From Nitriliruptorales bacterium (lineage in GTDB: Bacteria > Actinomycetota > Nitriliruptoria > Euzebyales > JAHELV01), in the NCBI GenBank assembly GCA_024644015.1, contig JAHELV010000032.1:10713-43686 (forward strand): DNA of 32,974 nt, in the 5' to 3' direction. The translations under genes were made by a program, and so were the position numbers. Positions 31,414 to 32,974 of the stretch are shown here, piece after piece (the stretch's first letter is position 1; each line of letters opens with the position of its first letter). Below the pieces are notes generated by a model, which saw only the letters and a program-made list of their open reading frames with translations, was not told where the DNA came from and made no database searches.

Positions 31414-31633
31414 CGTGGAGCCTGGTTCCACGAAGCACGTGCAGGACCGGCGCCGCCGGACAGAACCTCGTGGAGCCTGGTTCCACGAAGCACGTGCAGG
31501 ACCGGCGCCGCCGGACAGAACCTCGTGGAGCCTGGTTCCACGAAACACGTGCAGGACCGGCGCCGCCGGACAGAACCTCGTGGAGCCTGGTTCCACGAAA
31601 CACGTGCAGGACCGGCGCCGCCGGACAGAACCT
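31414..31633 (+). repeat. Four 55-bp tandem repeats upstream of the HNH gene
   Basis: The 55-bp unit occurs four times without spacers at 31414-31468, 31469-31523, 31524-31578 and 31579-31633. All copies are identical except one base (G in units 1-2, A in units 3-4, next to CACGTG). Each unit holds a hairpin CGTGGA-GCCTGGT-TCCACG (in unit 1 extended to nine base pairs by CTT/AAG), the palindrome CACGTG, and CCGGC-GCC-GCCGG. The array fills most of the 407-base gene-free stretch between the HNH promoter and ychF. Since 55 is not a multiple of three, it is not a protein repeat, and the lack of spacers excludes CRISPR. Confidence 0.97.
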
Positions 31634-31756
31634 CGCAGAGATGCGCAGGCCGGCGAAGGTGTCCGGATCGTGGCGGGCCACAGCCGCCGGCGGCATGCTG
31701 GCCGCTGCCTTGCACACGGCATCGTCACGCCGTTCGCCACAGGACCATCGCACATC

Positions 31757-32851
31757 ATGAGCCTCACCGTCGGGATCGTCGGACTTCCGAACGTCGGCAA
31801 GTCGACGTTGTTCAACGCCGTCAGCGCAGCGCGCGCCGAGGCGGCGAACTACCCATTCGCGACCATCGAGCCCAACGTCGGGATCGTCAGCGTGCCCGAT
31901 GAACGAGTCGCGGTGCTGGCACGGCTGGTGTCAGCGGCCCGCACGGTGCCAGCCACGGTCGAGTTTCGCGACATCGCGGGCCTGGTCAAGGGCGCGAGTG
32001 TAGGCGAGGGTCTCGGCAACCAGTTCCTGTCGCACATCCGTGAGGTCGACGCGATCGTGCACGTCGTGCGGTGCTTCGACGATCCCGATGTCGTCCACGT
32101 CGAGGGCCTCGTCGATCCTGTGCGCGACATCGAGATCACCGAGACCGAGCTGCTGCTCAAGGACCTCGAAACACTCGAGCGCGCGGCCGACCGGGCAGCC
32201 CGGACGGCCAAGTCGGGCGGCGCGGCGGCCCGACGGCGCGCCGACACGCTGCTGAGCCTACGCGATCAGGTCCGCGCAGGCATCGGCGCACGAACCGCGA
32301 CCGATCCCGGCGCTGCCACCGTCGCGCGCGAACTCGGACTGTTGACAGCCAAGCCCGTCCTCTACGTGGGAAACGTCGCCGAGGACGAGTTGCCGGATCC
32401 CAGCTCGGAGGCTGTGCGGGCGCTCCGCCGTGTCGCCGAGGAACGCGACGCCGAGGTGGTGATCATCTGTGCCGAGGTCGAGGCCCAGATCGCCGAACTC
32501 GACGCCGGTGACCGGGCGACGTTCCTCACCGAGCTCGGGCTCACGACATCGGGGCTCGACCGCGTCGTGACGGCCGCGTACCGGCTGCTCGGCCTGCTCA
32601 CGTTCTTCACCGCAGGACCGAAGGAGGCACGGGCGTGGACCATTCGCACCGGGGCCCACGCACCAGATGCCGCCGGCGTGATCCACAGCGACATGCAGCG
32701 CGGATTCATCCGGGCCGAGGTGATCAGCTACGACGACTTCGCGACGCTCGGCAGCGAGCAGGCTGCACGCGACGCCGGCCGCATGCGCATCGAGGGCAAG
32801 GACTACGTCGTCCGCGACGGCGACGTGCTGCACGTCCGATTCAACGTGTGA
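31757..32851 (+). CDS. ychF: Redox-regulated ATPase/GTPase YchF (OBG family)
   Basis: The 364-residue product has the family's usual length and motifs: P-loop GLPNVGKST (9-17), switch region ATIEPNVGIVSVPDERV, G3 segment DIAGLVKGASVGEGLGNQFL, and a C-terminal TGS-like domain ending DYVVRDGDVLHVRFNV. YchF prefers ATP over GTP and associates with ribosomes and stress responses. The ATG at 31757 begins the conserved MSLTVGIVGL; AGGA about 12 bases before it is a poor ribosome-binding site. No promoter is obvious between the repeat array and the gene, so the array might lie in its 5' region. Confidence 0.97.
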   Translation: MSLTVGIVGLPNVGKSTLFNAVSAARAEAANYPFATIEPNVGIVSVPDERVAVLARLVSAARTVPATVEFRDIAGLVKGASVGEGLGNQFLSHIREVDAIVHVVRCFDDPDVVHVEGLVDPVRDIEITETELLLKDLETLERAADRAARTAKSGGAAARRRADTLLSLRDQVRAGIGARTATDPGAATVARELGLLTAKPVLYVGNVAEDELPDPSSEAVRALRRVAEERDAEVVIICAEVEAQIAELDAGDRATFLTELGLTTSGLDRVVTAAYRLLGLLTFFTAGPKEARAWTIRTGAHAPDAAGVIHSDMQRGFIRAEVISYDDFATLGSEQAARDAGRMRIEGKDYVVRDGDVLHVRFNV

Positions 32852-32884
32852 CCCGGCCAGTCCGCACACGCAACTCACGTTCGC

Positions 32885-32890
32885 TATGCT
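32885..32890 (+). promoter_or_regulatory. Putative -10 box of the tRNA-Val gene
   Basis: TATGCT lies ten bases before the mature tRNA 5' end. It is a good TAnnnT match and suggests transcription independent of ychF. No clear -35 hexamer is seen. Confidence 0.45.
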
Positions 32891-32900
32891 GTTCGGGCAC

Positions 32901-32974
32901 GGGCGATTAGCTCAGGGGGAGAGCGCTTCCTTGACGCGGAAGAGGTCAGAGGTTCAAATCCTCTATCGCCCACC
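32901..32974 (+). tRNA. tRNA-Val (GAC), 3' end at window edge
   Basis: The sequence folds as a full cloverleaf: acceptor stem GGGCGAT/ATCGCCC, D arm GCTC-AGGGGGA-GAGC, anticodon arm CTTCC-TTGACGC-GGAAG with anticodon GAC, variable loop AGGTC and T arm AGAGG-TTCAAAT-CCTCT. GAC reads GUC and GUU valine codons. Discriminator A at 32972 is followed by CC at the edge, so an encoded CCA is likely to be complete just outside the window. Confidence 0.97.

Noticed and set aside
31414-31633. CRISPR array
   Set aside because: Units are 55 bp, directly adjacent without spacers, and no cas gene is near.
31350-31715. N-terminal extension of the HNH protein through the 55-bp repeats
   Set aside because: The reading frame stays open only because the repeats lack stops. 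The promoter and LexA box lie inside the extension, and its residues change frame with each 55-bp copy.

Overview
The window is about 33 kb of high-GC DNA packed with genes on both strands. GTG starts are frequent, and several genes overlap through a shared GTGA. Gene content points to an actinobacterium: a SufR-type regulator next to sufB, a FadE5-like acyl-CoA dehydrogenase, a DUF222/13E12-type HNH protein behind a Gram-positive-type LexA box, a CRIGERS-type sulfurtransferase, a PAC2 protein, and -10 boxes of TAnnnT form just upstream of start codons. A deep-branching lineage such as Nitriliruptoria is possible, but this is a guess. There is no phage, plasmid, IS or CRISPR locus, so this is mostly ordinary chromosome.

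Positions 1-7.2 kb: sufR-sufB and a possible sufD start leave the left edge on the minus strand. A PAS/degenerate-GGDEF protein diverges from sufR. Then come a sugar-phosphate nucleotidyltransferase, a small S1-domain protein with its own terminator, a quinone-oxidoreductase-like enzyme, an IF-1 with an N-terminal extension, and cobS. Positions 7.2-10.2 kb: a FadE5-like acyl-CoA dehydrogenase behind a striking tandem operator, then the tRNA-modification enzyme Sua5.

Positions 10.2-17.3 kb (minus strand): a MoxR-type AAA+ ATPase and a VWA-domain protein (coupled), a YtxH/BON membrane protein, a RecD2-like helicase, and a small protein resembling a transglutaminase fold without cysteine. Positions 17.5-20.3 kb: a small unknown protein, an RsbW-like ATP-binding protein, an EEP-family phosphoesterase and a two-domain rhodanese.

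Positions 20.4-29.6 kb: a membrane-anchored protein whose C-terminus looks like a Rieske fold without ligands, coupled to an esterase; a LysM protein; a 406-residue unknown coupled to a DPP-IV-like peptidase; a small zinc-binding protein; GtrA; YqeY; and, convergent with these, PAC2 and an alpha/beta hydrolase.

Positions 29.8-33.0 kb hold the most distinctive locus. An HNH endonuclease-like gene has a near-consensus promoter (TTGACG-17-TATGTT) whose -10 box lies inside a 15/16 LexA site, with the transcript predicted to start at the ATG. Directly upstream are four near-identical 55-bp tandem repeats rich in hairpins. The GTPase ychF and tRNA-Val(GAC) close the window.
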